Positions 1-28,744 of a stretch of 64,000 nucleotides of DNA are shown here, in pieces. How positions within the stretch are numbered: position 1 is the stretch's first letter; the number at the start of each line of letters is the position of its first letter. Both the position numbers and the translations under genes were made by a program. The stretch lies in NCBI GenBank assembly GCA_018894105.1, contig CM032128.1, positions 21,805,001-21,869,000 on the forward strand, given 5' to 3'. The DNA is from Jacaranda mimosifolia (Eukaryota; Streptophyta; Magnoliopsida; Lamiales; Bignoniaceae). The notes beneath the pieces are model-generated. The model saw nothing but the letters and a program-made list of their open reading frames with translations, was not told the origin of the DNA and did no database searches.

Positions 1-35
1 TTTGTGAAAAAACAATGTAATGATAAAGCTATCAG

Positions 36-16573
<16,538 letters not shown>

Positions 16574-17961
16574 TGAGTTGGTGGAGAAGTGCCTTCTTGT
16601 GTAATTAACAATTTAGCAAATGCAAACTCTCCTTTTGGTTCCTCTTGTTGATTTTTGCTCTTTTGGATCTCACTCGTATGTATGCTCCGTGTGGGAAATT
16701 GAATGGTGCAGGACTCTTTTTTCAAGGAAATCTTGCATCTATGATTAGGCAAAGTATGTTTACTTAAAAGGGGAAAAAATAAAAAAGGAAAAAGGAAAAT
16801 GCCATTAGGTGAAATTATAACTTGAATTTGTGAGCCTTCGAGAATCATCATAAATGTGCCATGGAGGCCTAGCTCGAGTGTTGAGGCTTGAATATCCTAA
16901 TTTATTGAGATTTTTGGTCCAAGTCTTACAAGAAACGTCAATGTCTATTATTTCATCACAATTTTAACAAGTTTTGCTTTTGAATTGGAAATTTGCTCGA
17001 ATTGAATCCTTTTTTTATATATAGAAGATACATTCACAAAGTTGTTTCACTAGTTGAAATTTCTATTTTATTAAACAATAATTTATGTAATAATAATAAT
17101 TATATTATTGAACCTTTAGCTCACCTTGATCTTGATGGGGTATTTGTTTTTCAATCAATTACTTTTTGTTTTGCTTGTTTTCTTTTCTTTTGAAATGGTT
17201 AATAGCCTAGATTTCTAGAGGGAAAATAACGAAAAAAGCCCATTATTAAATGTGTACTATGTACTCCTTGACAGCACAAATTTTATTTATAGACTATAAA
17301 TCTTGCAGAAAACTGTAGCTTGCTTCAATGAAATTCATGCAAAACATTATTTCATGTTTTCTTATTTCTTTTGATTTTGATTTAACATTATCAATCACAA
17401 GATTGTAGATCTAAAGAAGTTAGTAAAATAGCTATGGGTCTCGTAAATACTAACTCTGAAATTTTCAATTAAATTTGAACCATTACATGCACATCTCCTT
17501 ACTAGTCCCTTATTAACCTTAGAATGACTTAACGTTCATATTTTGATAAATTACACTACCCACCCCACCGCTCTCTTGTAGAAAAATGCCCAACGGTCCA
17601 TGCAGGAGCAACTAAGAAATCACACAAGATTTGGCTATAACGCTACTTTTCATCAATACACTAATGAAGACCGCAATTGTAACGCCTATGCATAAATTTT
17701 ATGAAACTTTTGGGTTGGGGTTGGGGGGGGGGGGGTGTGTGTTCAAGTTTTGATTGCTCAAGAATAAATCTCAATGAACTCGAACATATGCTGGGCAGTT
17801 ACAAGAATCTCATGAGGATTACTAGGTTGCCAAAAAGATAAATAAAGTAGAGTTGTCTACAAGTACATAAATTTTGTATTTCTAGGTTTGAATAATGCAA
17901 AATGATATTCACATGGTATAGAAATCTAAACCCATGAGAGAGTTAAGACTGAGTAGTAGTC
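16574..17961. other. Intergenic space between convergent genes
   Basis: The RecQ stop and the TLC stop face each other across about 1.4 kb of AT-rich sequence, so both 3' UTRs must lie here. A G-run (about 17717-17735) runs into a GT stretch. No other gene is seen. Confidence 0.6.
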
Positions 17962-18179
17962 CTATTGGGCGTGTCTAGCCTTGCTCAATGTTTTTACCAT
18001 ACCTCTGGCAATTTTCCGGAACCAGAACACATTCATCATTGCTAATGCAGGAGGTACTGTAAGCAAGCTGTAGAAGCCCAATGGGAACACTTGCTTCACC
18101 TGAAAAAAATATAAGGAAAAAAAATAAATCAAAATTAAGAACATTAAAAATTCTTACTTTTATCTATATCTAACATGCA

Positions 18180-18211
<32 letters not shown>

Positions 18212-18687
18212 ATCATTTCACAATCCCATCCAAGAACTAAATATAAAGATAGCATCAAAAGTTGTTGCAAGTGAAGTTGAAAATACTTGGTAGAGCAAAG
18301 TGACTAATAAAACTCCTTAATCATTGAGCCATCTTATGGTTTGAAAGTAGGAGGGAACGAGAAAGCTTCATCTCCCTCATTTCCAAATTCTGTCAAAGAA
18401 ACTACACAATTTTCATGTGATACTTACAGCATCTTAGCCACTTACATATTTTGATACAATCAAGAGGAAATACAACCTCAGCTCCTTCTAACTAAAGACT
18501 GGAAATAGAAACGCTCGAGAGGAAGCTACACATTTTGGATTCTGAGGTCTCACTGGAGTTAAGAGAATTCATAAGCTGAATGCATCTGTATGTCCCAAAG
18601 GTGAAAAACCAGTAAATGTGTACTAACCTGATCAAAATGGATGAACATGTGGTAGGAAAACAACACAAATAAAATAATCCTCGCAAC
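17962..18687 (-). CDS. TLC-domain membrane protein, last two exons only
   Basis: Two - strand exons splice cleanly. Exon 18628-18687 (20 codons) reads VARIILFVLFSYHMFIHFDQ. Exon 18099-17962 (45 codons plus TAG) carries GFYSLLTVPPALAMMNVFWF and ends LVKTL-like VKTLSKARHAQ. Splice sites are CAG|GTTAGT and TTTTCAG|GTG. The hydrophobic stretches and the NVFWFxKIxxGxxKTLSK ending match the C-terminus of plant TLC (TRAM/LAG1/CLN8) domain proteins, multi-pass membrane proteins of uncertain role, some linked to lipid metabolism. Upstream exons should lie to the right, but none is recognisable before the repeats starting at 18890. They may lie across a long repeat-filled intron, or the copy may be truncated. 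Family assignment is from recall of conserved motifs. Confidence 0.72.
18182..18211. repeat. (GT)n microsatellite
   Basis: About 14 GT units in the last intron of the TLC gene. Confidence 0.9.
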
Positions 18688-18889
18688 CTGAAGATCAAAA
18701 GTTTACATGCTATGATCACCTACACTATGATGTACAGCCAAAGAAATGAAAAGGAAACACTTTAGTTCACTTTCAGCACAAATTTTATGATTAAAATATT
18801 TCGAAGAAGCAACATCAGAAGTCACATATATAACAAACATCTTAGTTTATAGAGAACACACATCCTCCAATTTTAAACATTATTATAGC

Positions 18890-19317
18890 TGTTAGAGAAT
18901 GGATTTTGGGCATAACTCAACCCCAAAAGCTAGCTCTAAGGGTAAAGATTGCCCAAAACCATATATAGAGACCACAACTTATTTATTTCACTAATATGGG
19001 ATAACAATACACCCACGCACGCCTATGAATGAACATTTGGAGTGTGAAATAACATGAAATGGGTGACCCAACAATATTGGGTAACCCAACATTAGGAATG
19101 GTGGCTCTGATACCATATTAAAAAATAGACATTGGACTTAATTCAACTCCAAAAGCTAGCTCATAAGGTAAGGATTACCCTGAGACTATATATAGAGATC
19201 ACAACTTATTTATTTCACTGATATGGGATACTAACACACCCCACGCACGCCCAGGAATGAACATCTGGAGCATGAAATAACATAAAATGAGTTAGGCCCA
19301 AGGTCCATTCTTTAACA
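18890..19317 (-). mobile_element. TRIM-like miniature LTR element
   Basis: Read on the - strand: a unit of about 207 bp (19317-19111) beginning TGTTAAAGAATGGACCTTGG is followed immediately by TGGTATCAGAGCCACC (19110-19095), the initiator Met-tRNA primer-binding site. After a very short internal part comes a second related unit ending at 18890. Both share TATATAGAGA-CCACAACTTATTTATT-type cores. Direct LTR-like repeats, a PBS and no coding sequence fit a terminal-repeat retrotransposon in miniature. The two units are clearly diverged. Confidence 0.65.
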
Positions 19318-19560
19318 TAGTATTGGAACCACCCATTCCCGATGTTGAGTTACCAAATGTTGTTGGGCCACTCATTTCATATTATTCCACGCTCCAAATG
19401 TTCATTCTTTGGCATGTGTGGAGTGTGTTAGTGTCTCATATTGGTGAAATAAATAAGTTGTGGTCTCTATATATGGACTTAGGTAATTCTCAACTCATGA
19501 GCTAGTTTTTGAGGTTGAATTTGGGATAATCCTCACCTCATGAGCTAGCAAAATAAGGTG
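19318..19560 (+). repeat. Inverted third copy of the TRIM-like unit
   Basis: A third unit in opposite orientation: CGCTCCAAATGTTCATTC, GAAATAAATAAGTTGTGGTC and CTCATGAGCTAG match the reverse complement of the two units to the left. It starts with a degraded primer-site-like stretch (TAGTATTGGAACCACC). It probably represents a second, head-to-head insertion or a solo unit. Confidence 0.6.
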
Positions 19561-19914
19561 GTTAATACCGTGGTAAAAGTGTATATCTATATCCACAATA
19601 TTATATAAAAGTAAGAATAGTTTGACATGTTTCACTTTTCTTCAAACCTCTTTTTTTTTTTTTTTTTTTTTTGTGTAAAGACAAAATTAATCACATATAA
19701 AATACTTCTAAAGCATAAATTATTTTAGAACTTGAGGGAAAAATATGTGAATAGAGTCCAATACCATAAAAAATCTAGCAACACAAGGGAATGTGGAATT
19801 GGTAATCTTCATCAGTAAAAGCTATACACAGCCAATAGTCTAGTACATTTCAAAATACAGTCAAACCTGAAGACCTCGTTCACGATCTTTACTTGTTTGA
19901 AAGAAATCAAATAA

Positions 19915-22497
19915 CAAGGGAGGATAAGTCATAGGGACTTAGTGAGGGAAAATAGAAGAAGAAGATTTAAAAAGAAGTTAATGAGGTATGACTATTGATG
20001 AACAATTTGATAACAACAAGAAAGTCAGTATGAATCAACAACGTACATAATACACATGTAATTAAATTTAGCAGGTTGTTGGTCATTCCGTCCTTATTAC
20101 TTCTAGATCAAATCATAATTGCGAGTACTAGGCATCGGTACCGTTTAAAAATGATTTTCCTTATCACTCCATTGCTCGAGCACTTAGCTCGGCGTGTAAC
20201 AACTTGTTGTATGGCATAGTCGACCGCATGCCGGATCCCGCCACTCACAATTTGCTATCTCCAGCTACCTGTAAGTCAGGATTGTAAGTGGGCACTAGCC
20301 GGAAGACCTGCCACTGTCAATCCGTTCTGCTCGGCCGTCTTTTTGGACCTAGCCCCAGGCCCAAATCCCCCCCGTGGCGTCCCTTCGGGTGATATCCGGC
20401 ATATGGCATCCCATGGGTTAGTATAATATAATGCCAACAAATATAAGTTGCACCTTTAAACATTCAGTATGATTATGACAGATATGTAGTTGAACCAATA
20501 ATGTACACTGGCTGGCAAGGCCGTTTAGGGATCATAACATAAGGCAACAATGTAACATAATAGAACAATAGATCGACACAATTCCTTTAACAAATAACAA
20601 ACTTGTAAGAAGCTAGCAAGTTATGTGGGGACAGCCGGCAAGGCTGCAGGGTACAAGGGACAGAATTCTGACAATGTAAAGAAAGTTCTGGGCACTAGAA
20701 CAATTAGAAAATAGAATCGGTATCAAAGATAACCCTCACAGGGGTGTTCGGATCAGATAATAGAAGATCAAAGAGATCTTAACAGATCACGAATTTTAAT
20801 AACAGTACAGTCAGCTCAAAAAACAGTAACCCTCACATGGGTGTTTAAATCATATAACGAATAACAAATCGGATTTCAAACACAATTCAGATTTCAAACA
20901 AACTGAGTACGGTACAAAACATAAAACCCAAACAGGGGCTTATCACAAATAACAGACAATTAGGAAAGGTGCCAAATTGGCAAACCCTCACCTCCAGTAT
21001 CCCGAAAAGAAGCTGTCGCCGCCTACTGCTCTGCGGGACCCACGTCATCACCTATTCAAAATAATATTCCGCAGTCAAATTTCTCGTTCAACCCTAATAA
21101 ACTTCTAGAATTGCATCACAAGTATTCTAATGTCATTAACTTATCTACTAGCACGATGATATAGATTTAATAGCATTTACCAATTTCTCCAATAAATCAA
21201 CATTACTAGATTTAACCACAATGATCCATATCCATTCCAAAATAATATGATCTCTCGTTCTTTATTTACAAGGTCATGGTCATGCCATATCATTATCCTA
21301 AACCATACAATTATAATTCAATTCCTTACATAATCAACCCCAATTCAAATATCACTTAATCTCATAATATAATCCTTAATACCATTATTAAATCCAATTT
21401 TGGCATTTTGCATGATGTGTCTGGGTCCACTATTCAATATTCCTTAGCATGGGAATCAACACACATATATATAGGCATATCATCATCCCCAAATTCCTAG
21501 TCTTGGCATGGATACAAACTTAATAGGAAAGTACAACATATGCATATATATATACACAACAAAGCTTTTTCTTCCAATCCTTTACCACGAACCACTCAAC
21601 GGGACCTCGGATTCACTAACCAAACACACGACTGTGTTCATCATGTCAAGAGGAGAAAACTGTCCTCCCGTTGCCGCCTGAAAGTTGCTAAACCACCACT
21701 ATTCTTCACCTTTTCTCCTCCTAAGTCTAACGGTCCAAGTGTTTTTCAGTCTTAAGATTTGGATTGCCTTCAACCGAAGCCAAAACTGTTAACACCACCC
21801 TTCCACCGCCGCAACTGTAACTCTTTCTCCTGCCACCATCCGCCGTGCTATGCTCCCAAACAAGGCCACAAACTCGTTTCGTGCAACAAGAGCTTCCAGC
21901 TCCACAATCCAGAATGGCTTTTCCTCGTCGTTGCCACCGTGAACTTCCACCTGCCGCCACGGTGAGTTGCTGGGTTTGCAAACAAATGGGTTAACTCAGT
22001 GGCGTTGGGTAGTGCATGTGGTTGCAAGATGTGGCCGGAGGTGTGGGGAGTGTTTTGATTGGTTCAGCTTGGTAAAGAGGGTCTCCGGTTGCAAGCTCGC
22101 CGGAGTGAGGGTTGTGGTGAAGGAGGAAGGAAAAAGAAATGGAAGATGGAAAATGAGGAAAGAAATGCAATCTGGCCCAAACTTGACAAAATTGAAGTTT
22201 TGGAATTTTGCAATTTAACCCCAAAAATAGTGAGCACTCCTCAATTAAATCCTTGAAACTCTGAAAATTGCCCTTAAGTCCCCGTTGACCATGGTTCTTC
22301 CATGCAAACCCCTCAAGTTCCACTTGAAACCCAAATAAGTCATCAAAATTTAAATTTTTGACCCCAATACTTTATAATTTAATTAAATAAAATAAAAGTT
22401 CATAAATCAAGAATAAATAAAATAACAATTAACATGAATCACAAAATAATAATTATCATAAGTAATGATATAATTAGGGGTGTTACACCCAATTACA
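19915..22497 (-). repeat. Long LTR-like repeat, copy 1 (left end uncertain)
   Basis: On the - strand it begins TGTAACACCCCTAATTATA at 22497. It shares blocks in the same order with 39944-42816: a GACTTAGTGAGG block near the left, the CCCTCACA-GGGGTG and GGTGCCAAATTGG blocks, and a GC-rich, CCGCC-rich stretch (about 21590-22200) before the AT-rich end. No recognisable protein is encoded; the small frames in the GC-rich part overlap on both strands. No left terminus or target duplication was found, so it is probably truncated. Confidence 0.6.
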
Positions 22498-22505
22498 TAA
22501 GTCTT

Positions 22506-22607
22506 GTTGTATGGTCAAGTGTTTGAGTTTTACGAACTCCTAATGTGTATAAATAAAAATATATAAATATATAAGTGTGAAGAGATTCAAATCCTAACAA
22601 ACTCTTA
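22506..22607 (+). repeat. Degraded SINE 3' fragments, interrupted by a DNA transposon
   Basis: Two diverged copies of the 3' half of the SINE at 5149 lie in tandem. One ends ACGAACTCCTAATGTGTATA plus an AT-rich tail. The next reads GATTCAAATCCTAACAAACT and is interrupted at TTA 22605-22607, resuming at 23719 (TGTGTATGCATG plus A-rich tail). Confidence 0.55.
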
Positions 22608-23715
22608 TGGTATGATTGGTACGCAAGAATGAGATGGAAATTGAATGGATATTTTCAAATCTATTCCTAAACCCATTATTAGTATAATTTAGAGATTGGA
22701 ATGCCCATTCTCATTGGAATCCCCATTCCAAAAAGGATGATTTAGCCATTTCCTCCATTCCCAATGGGTTTAGCTATTCCCAATCCATCGGGAATAAACT
22801 TATATCTTTTCTTTTTTAACAAAATTACATTCCACAATTTAATAAAATACTTTTATATTTAAGAAAAGAAATATTTACTTTGTAAATATTTGATGTTATA
22901 TTATTTAATTATATATTTTATTCATATATTTTTTAGTAATATTATAAAAATTAAAAAATATTAAATAATAAATAATAAAAATAAGAATAATTATGTGCAT
23001 CTCAATTTTTATAATAAAAAAAGTAGAAGTATCATCAATTTGGTCAATACTAATGAAATATATAATTTAAAATATTATTTATATCCACATATCTTCGAAT
23101 GACCAATATATATATATATATAACTAATAAATGAAAAGTTGTCCATTCTATTAACAATTCTTCAAATTAAACTTATGAACAAATACAATAAATAGTTCTA
23201 ATCTTATCACGAAAAAGTTAAGCATTTTAGTTATAAAGTATTTTATAATTTTATAATTATATTTTATCGAAAAATTCAAAAGAGCTTACTAAATTATAAT
23301 TTGAAAAACAATAATTTTCAAGAAATTGTGCTTCTACTTTTTTGCGTAAACATATATAACTTGTTGATAACATATAAATGGCATATATTTACTAATGTAA
23401 TTCAAATAATATTAAAAGTAATACACTGCATAATTATTGACTTACTAAAAAAATATCTACGGTAATATATAAAAAAAATATTTACTAATAAATACTTTTA
23501 TTTTAATATTTTTTTACAAAAGGGTAATTTTGTCATTTAAAAAATTTGTTCCATTCCAACTGGTCATTCCTATTTACCAATTATTAGAATAGAATTAAGA
23601 AGGAAATGATGATTCTATTCCTTTTTCATTCCTCGTACATACTAATCATAGGATAAACTATACCAATATCATTCCATTCTCAATTTCGTTCCATTCCTAC
23701 ATACCAATCACCACC
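22608..23715. mobile_element. PIF/Harbinger-type non-autonomous element, 1.1 kb
   Basis: Flanked by TTA on both sides (22605-22607 and 23716-23718). The termini form an imperfect inverted repeat of about 24 bp sharing TGATTGGTA and GGAATG-type bases. The subterminal parts are rich in ATTCC/GGAAT, which is common in plant Tourist/Harbinger families. The centre is extremely AT-rich and has no transposase. It is inserted inside a SINE remnant. Confidence 0.75.
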
Positions 23716-23745
23716 TTATGTGTATGCATGTATTAATAAAAAAAT

Positions 23746-24937
23746 ATAACTATATAAAGAGGGTGTTAATAAAAGGCCACACATTTATATCGATCGTTAA
23801 ATATGTAATGTGTATATAATAATATAAACTGATATTTGAATCTTGACATTAAATACATATTGTACCATATATACATGATATATTAGCACACTTATATGTG
23901 TAAAATTTAGAGTTCAAATTTGAATAAACCACATGCTTGTGTGGTGTGTAAATAGATCCTGAATTCAAAACTTCGTATTAATTGAACAAATTTTACAGTC
24001 TTAATTTTTGTATTTAGGCAAAACAATCCATTTACCATTTAACATTTACTGGTTTTTGAATCTTTTTTATCAAATTCAAATTTGTTTCTTGAAATTAATT
24101 AAATATTGATTGGCACGCTGTATAGGGAAGAAAATTTGGTAAAAAGGTTAAAAAATAATTAAATAGAAGGTGAAAAAGATTATAAGAATATATTTTAATT
24201 AAAAAAATCAAGGGTTAATTAGAGAAATGAGAAGGCAAAGAGATGAGAGGAGATCTAAATAAAAGTCAAATGTGAACAAAGAGGAAAAAAATTAGAGAGG
24301 AAGAAGAAAAAAAACATGCGAGGAAGTAGAAAATTAAGGTGAAATTAATAAATATTTTTAAGAAAAGCATATACACTTCCGGGGTGAGAAATTTTTACAT
24401 CGAGTAAGCAATGCATTGATCAAATTTGATTTAAACTATTACATGGAGTTTGAAATAATGTTTTGAATTTTAGCTAATTTGATTATTAAATAAAATTAAC
24501 TCGTTGATATATTTGCGTCTGGTACTCTTCTTGTAAGGGTAACAAGGATATTAAGTAAACAAACTTGAACTTGCATGGTTTCTAAAATTTTTATTTTGTA
24601 TTTAATGGGAGTATTAATTATATTATCTAATCATAGTTCGTTGAGTTCATGGGCAAATACAATTGAATTCCTTATGATCGTTGAAATAGGTACAACACAT
24701 CCATATGAAACAAAAAATATACAAACCACTTTTTTATATTTTTGAAAATCATGCAGCAAGTACCTTAGAGGCATTGTTGTAGCTCACGCATGGGTATGTA
24801 CAATTGAGTATTTATTTTTTGCATAAAAAGATGATTATACCCTTAAGCTAATAATTTATTTTTTTTTCAAAAAATCAACTATCTAAACTAAATCATATTA
24901 TACTTTTTCAAACAATATATAAAATATATTATCATAT
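23746..24937. other. AT-rich stretch without genes
   Basis: Low-complexity AT-rich sequence between the SINE tail and the gypsy target site. No coding, RNA or clear repeat structure seen. Confidence 0.6.
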
Positions 24938-25629
24938 TGATGAGGGTTCGATTTCGATGATGGATACGGATCCGGGGTATTGATATTCTGGATTGGTTAG
25001 GGATTGGAATCCTGCAATCACAGCAAATGTTAAGCTAGCCGAGTGGCCCTCGGCTTAGGCCCTCCGACGCTCAAGTCAGTATATATTCGACCTCTCTAAT
25101 CGAGCAGCGGAATGTATGAGCTTTTTAGTGTATGAGTGCATACCTGTGAGAGGCAAGGTTGAGGGGTTTTTATATTCTCCCCTGTGTAGGAAATGTCAGG
25201 GAAGCCCTTGGCTTACCCTAGGGACCTCCAGCCTCCTACCGGGGGTAATTGGTCAATTCCCCCGTTTGAATATTTCCAGTTGGATGTCCTTTTACACTGC
25301 AGGACAAGATGATACACTGTTGTGGCGTCTGTTGTGTCAGACGGTGAGGGGAGGGCATGCGCCATTAATGCGGAGGCGTGTTTCCAGTCAACGCATTTAA
25401 TGCGGTGGCAGAGTACTGTACATGGTTCGACATGATAATCGACGAGAGGAAAGGTCGATAATGGACGAGCAGCTCTGAAGGCCATGGAGCGCCTTATGAA
25501 TTGGTCGAACAGGGTTGACATAGCGCTTTGTGGATTGGTTGAACAGGGTCGACGAGTCACTTGGGCCCTGGGTCGTTGATTGGGTGTTGGGCCTCGTCGA
25601 TTTGGGCCATTTTGGGCCATCCTATATCA
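24938..25629 (-). repeat. gypsy 3' LTR
   Basis: 692 bp from TGATGAGGGTTCG to CCTATATCA on the + strand. A polypurine tract (on the - strand, AGTGGGGGGACTCA) adjoins it at 25630-25643. A small open frame inside (25116-25400) recurs in the other LTR and is only shared LTR sequence. Confidence 0.95.
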
Positions 25630-25854
25630 TGAGTCCCCCCACTTCGCAAGGCCGAATAGAGAATCGACGAGCGGCGTTGGGAAGTAACGAACATTAGCCA
25701 CCATTGACCAGGGTTTTTGAAAATCTGTTAGACTATTATGCGCTTGCTGAGCAGTTACATCGTGGCGCGCGTGGGGCGGCATGACATCTCCATCCATTAA
25801 TGCGGACGTTTGGGTAACCGCGCCTGGACGCTTGGGAAACCGCGTCCGCCTTCC

Positions 25855-25861
25855 TATAAAT
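25855..25861 (+). promoter_or_regulatory. Candidate TATA box of the antisense ORF
   Basis: TATAAAT about 190 bases before the first Met of the antisense ORF, in a GC-richer stretch (25640-25860) outside the LTR. It suggests a promoter independent of the LTRs, but is a motif match only. Confidence 0.45.
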
Positions 25862-26051
25862 GCTTAATGTGATTATGCCCATTTTCACTTTTAGCGCTTC
25901 AAAATTTCCAAGAGCCTTTAAGAGATATCTTTCACTGCAAGAATCCCTAGACTTTGCATTCGCTTTGCATATTTTGTGGGCTTAACCTTCATATCCAGTA
26001 AGTGCTCATCCACTTCTTCGTTTCTCCGAATCCTTTCTCTTTATTTTTCTT

Positions 26052-28609
26052 TTGAAGAAGATGCTTGGGTTATTCAGTTCTGAGGGTAGTCGGGGGGGGG
26101 ACAGTGAGGCCACCCTGTCTGCGGGGCGTAGGGAGTTGCCTGCTCCTTTTGGTGGGTTGTCCGGCAGTGGTTCAGGTTCGAGCAGCTTGAGCTCCGAGAG
26201 CTTGAGCGGCGCTCGTGGCGGGGAAGCTGGGCCCAGCCGGGTACCCCCATCTCGTGGGCGATTATACACCCCGGCCACTATAGTGAGATAGTTTCTGTAA
26301 TGACCCCTACGGATTTGGTGCGCCTGAGAGAGCTTTACCATATTCCTCCCGAATATCAACTGTTAACCCCCGGGCCTCCTGGTCGAATGCACCGTGCTCC
26401 CACCGGTTGTATAACAGTGTTTGAGGATGCACTGAAATATGGGTTGAGGTTCCCCTTAGGTGATAGTATGATAGGCCTGCTTAGGGGTCTTCGAGTGTGC
26501 ATAACTCAGCTATTACCCAATTGTTTTGCCACCCTCTGCAGTTTCCTAGTTTTGATGCATCTGTTCGATCAAGCCCCTAGTTTCGATAATTTTTCCAACC
26601 TCTTCTATCTGTGCATGTCACGAAAATCTGGTAGTGCCGACGAGTTGGGCTTTTATTATCTGACTGCTCGACCTCACCGCAAGTTTCTCGTGGCTCCCTC
26701 CTCTTCGTACGGGTAGGAGTGGAAGAAGCGTTACTTCTTCGTTCGGGTGAAGGAGGGGTTTAACATTCCTCAAGAGTAGTTGGGGGGCAGATTGAGGTGC
26801 CAGGGAATCGCACCCCTACTTGGCCAAATACCTTTGTGAGGGATCTGGTCGGGTTTGGTCTCGTGGAGGCCACTGTATTCCTCGAGGAGCAGCAGTTAGT
26901 GCTGGCTGGGTTGTCGCCAGCCCCTCTAAATTTTGCAGATGACTATGAGATAGGTAGATGGAATGTGTGCCATGCTTTGTTGTTTAGCTACGTTCATTTC
27001 TGTATTTGACATCTGCTGTGTTTGTTCCTTGCAGATCGGGACGAAATCATAAAACGCGCAAGGAGTGATGCAGTGGCTCGTGCTGAAAGAAGCCGACAGC
27101 GCAAATAAGGCGTCGCGTCTCGACAAGAATCGACTGGAGCCGAGGAGCCACGCCGACAAGCTGCGGTCCGTGCGCCATCCCCGACCCCCTCGCCTGGTCG
27201 AGTAGTTGTGGTCGAGAGAGACGCAGGTCGGGGGAAAAAGACCCATGGGCGAACAGAGTGGGCCCCCGCCCAAAAAGATTGCTGCTGCTGGAAAGGGAAA
27301 AGGAAAAACGAAGGGCGCCAGGTCGGGGCTGCCGACGGGAAACGATCTCTTCGGGGATCGAGGTGCGAAAACCTCATTTTGGGTTGGACCCTAGCCTGCT
27401 TGTGGACGACTCGTCCTATATGCATAGATCTGGGCCAACTGGGGTCGACCCATTGAAATGGTTGTTGGTTGGTCAGTTCCTGGCTGACCAGAGGAGGATA
27501 ATGGGCCTGAGTCAGCCCAGGGCGCTGTGCGAGGTCGCATATCACGCGAACATGGTGAGATCCCCTAAGCTGTAAACTTGTGTGATCAATTTTCCCTGCA
27601 TGGATAGTAATGAATTTTTATGTTTCAGGTCGCGCAAATTGCCTACAATTTTTACCGCCGCTTCGAGCTAGCGCTCGCTGATTGTGATCAGTTGGACGTT
27701 GGTGGCGATGCCGAAATATTGAAGGCCCAGCTGGAGTCGTCCCAACTGCAGCTCGAGGAAGTGCAGAAGGAGAATGCCAAATATGCAGAAATAATGGAGG
27801 CGAAAGATAGGCAAGTCCTGCTGGCGGTGACGGAGCAAACAAAGATGGAGGCGAAGCTGAAAAAACTCAAACTGGACATCAATGTCGCTTACGAATCTGG
27901 TCGGGCAGCCGGTCGAGGCGAGCGCCTGGTTGAGGCCAGGACAGAGTTCGAACGGGTAGTGCTGGAGATTCTCAAGGAAGCGGTACAATAGTTCATGGTG
28001 AGCCCCGCCTTTCAGGATGCAAACGTGGTGCTGGCCCTGGACGATGCCCGAAGTGCCTTTGATAAGGCTATTGCACAAATACGGCACCTGGGCTATGCGG
28101 TTAGCGAGGAAGATCGCTCGAAGATGGGCCTTGCTTTCGACGAGTAGTTGCGCCCAATTGGTGATGATGAAGATGTCGATAAGGCCGAAGCCGAGGTAGA
28201 GGCAACGAGGGGAATCGACACGACTCCTGAAGAGAGGCAAAAGGAAGACCTCCAAAAGAAAGTGAAGGCTGTAGGTCGAGAGTTCGAGTTCGCCGGCAAC
28301 CTCACCTATGAAATCTCCGAGGGCCAGGCCGACACTGCCTTTTTCTTCCTAGCCGTCGAGTGGCTGTTTATGTCTTCTGCCGCCTGCCCGTCTCGCCCAG
28401 TCACGCGGCCATGCCCGTTGCAATGGCACCGCCTGAACTTCCATCTGCTCCTGCACCCGCATTACCAATCGAAGGGTCTGGCAGTTCTAGCTAGGGCTTG
28501 TAATACTTTGTTTTTGTTTGATGTACATGCCTCATTGAGGCTTTTTGAGAATGAAATAAAGTTTGTTGCCCTTCATCAGCCATTTGTTCATTTTCGAACG
28601 TTGTTTTAA
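26052..28609 (+). pseudogene. Antisense accessory ORF of the Tat-type element
   Basis: A second transcription unit, opposite to gag-pol. The N-terminus (26052-26291) is Ser/Gly-rich and closes after a G-run. A new frame from 26300 has DLVRLRELYHIPPEYQLLTP and YGLRFPLGDSMIGLL, then a stop (26714-26716) and further pieces (KKRYFFVRVKEGFNIP; VLAGLSPAPL). This resembles the plant family named 'putative gypsy type transposon' (Transposase_28). An intron is likely at about 26948-27034 (ends TTGCAG). Later pieces give a Lys/Glu-rich coiled coil (27620-27988) and an acidic tail (28148-28350). Several stops and frameshifts make this copy a pseudogene. The function of such ORFs is not established. Confidence 0.75.
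28555..28560 (+). terminator. Candidate poly(A) signal of the antisense ORF
   Basis: AATAAA downstream of the coiled-coil/acidic segments and before the tandem GTCGAC units. Position fits the end of the + strand transcript. Motif-based only. Confidence 0.4.
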
Positions 28610-28744
28610 GCCGTTGCGAGATAAGTTAAACTTTATCGCTACTTATGAGTAGCAAGACGTAAATTGAACTTGAATCTGCGAAGTGTGACGTCGATTTTGT
28701 GATCCTACTAGAGGGGCTTCGACGTCACTTTGTTGAGAATATTC

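Noticed and set aside
25116..25400. Conserved small protein, since a near-identical ORF recurs at 34740-35024
   Set aside because: Both lie at the same place in the two LTRs of one element. Similarity reflects LTR duplication, and the substitutions do not favour silent changes.
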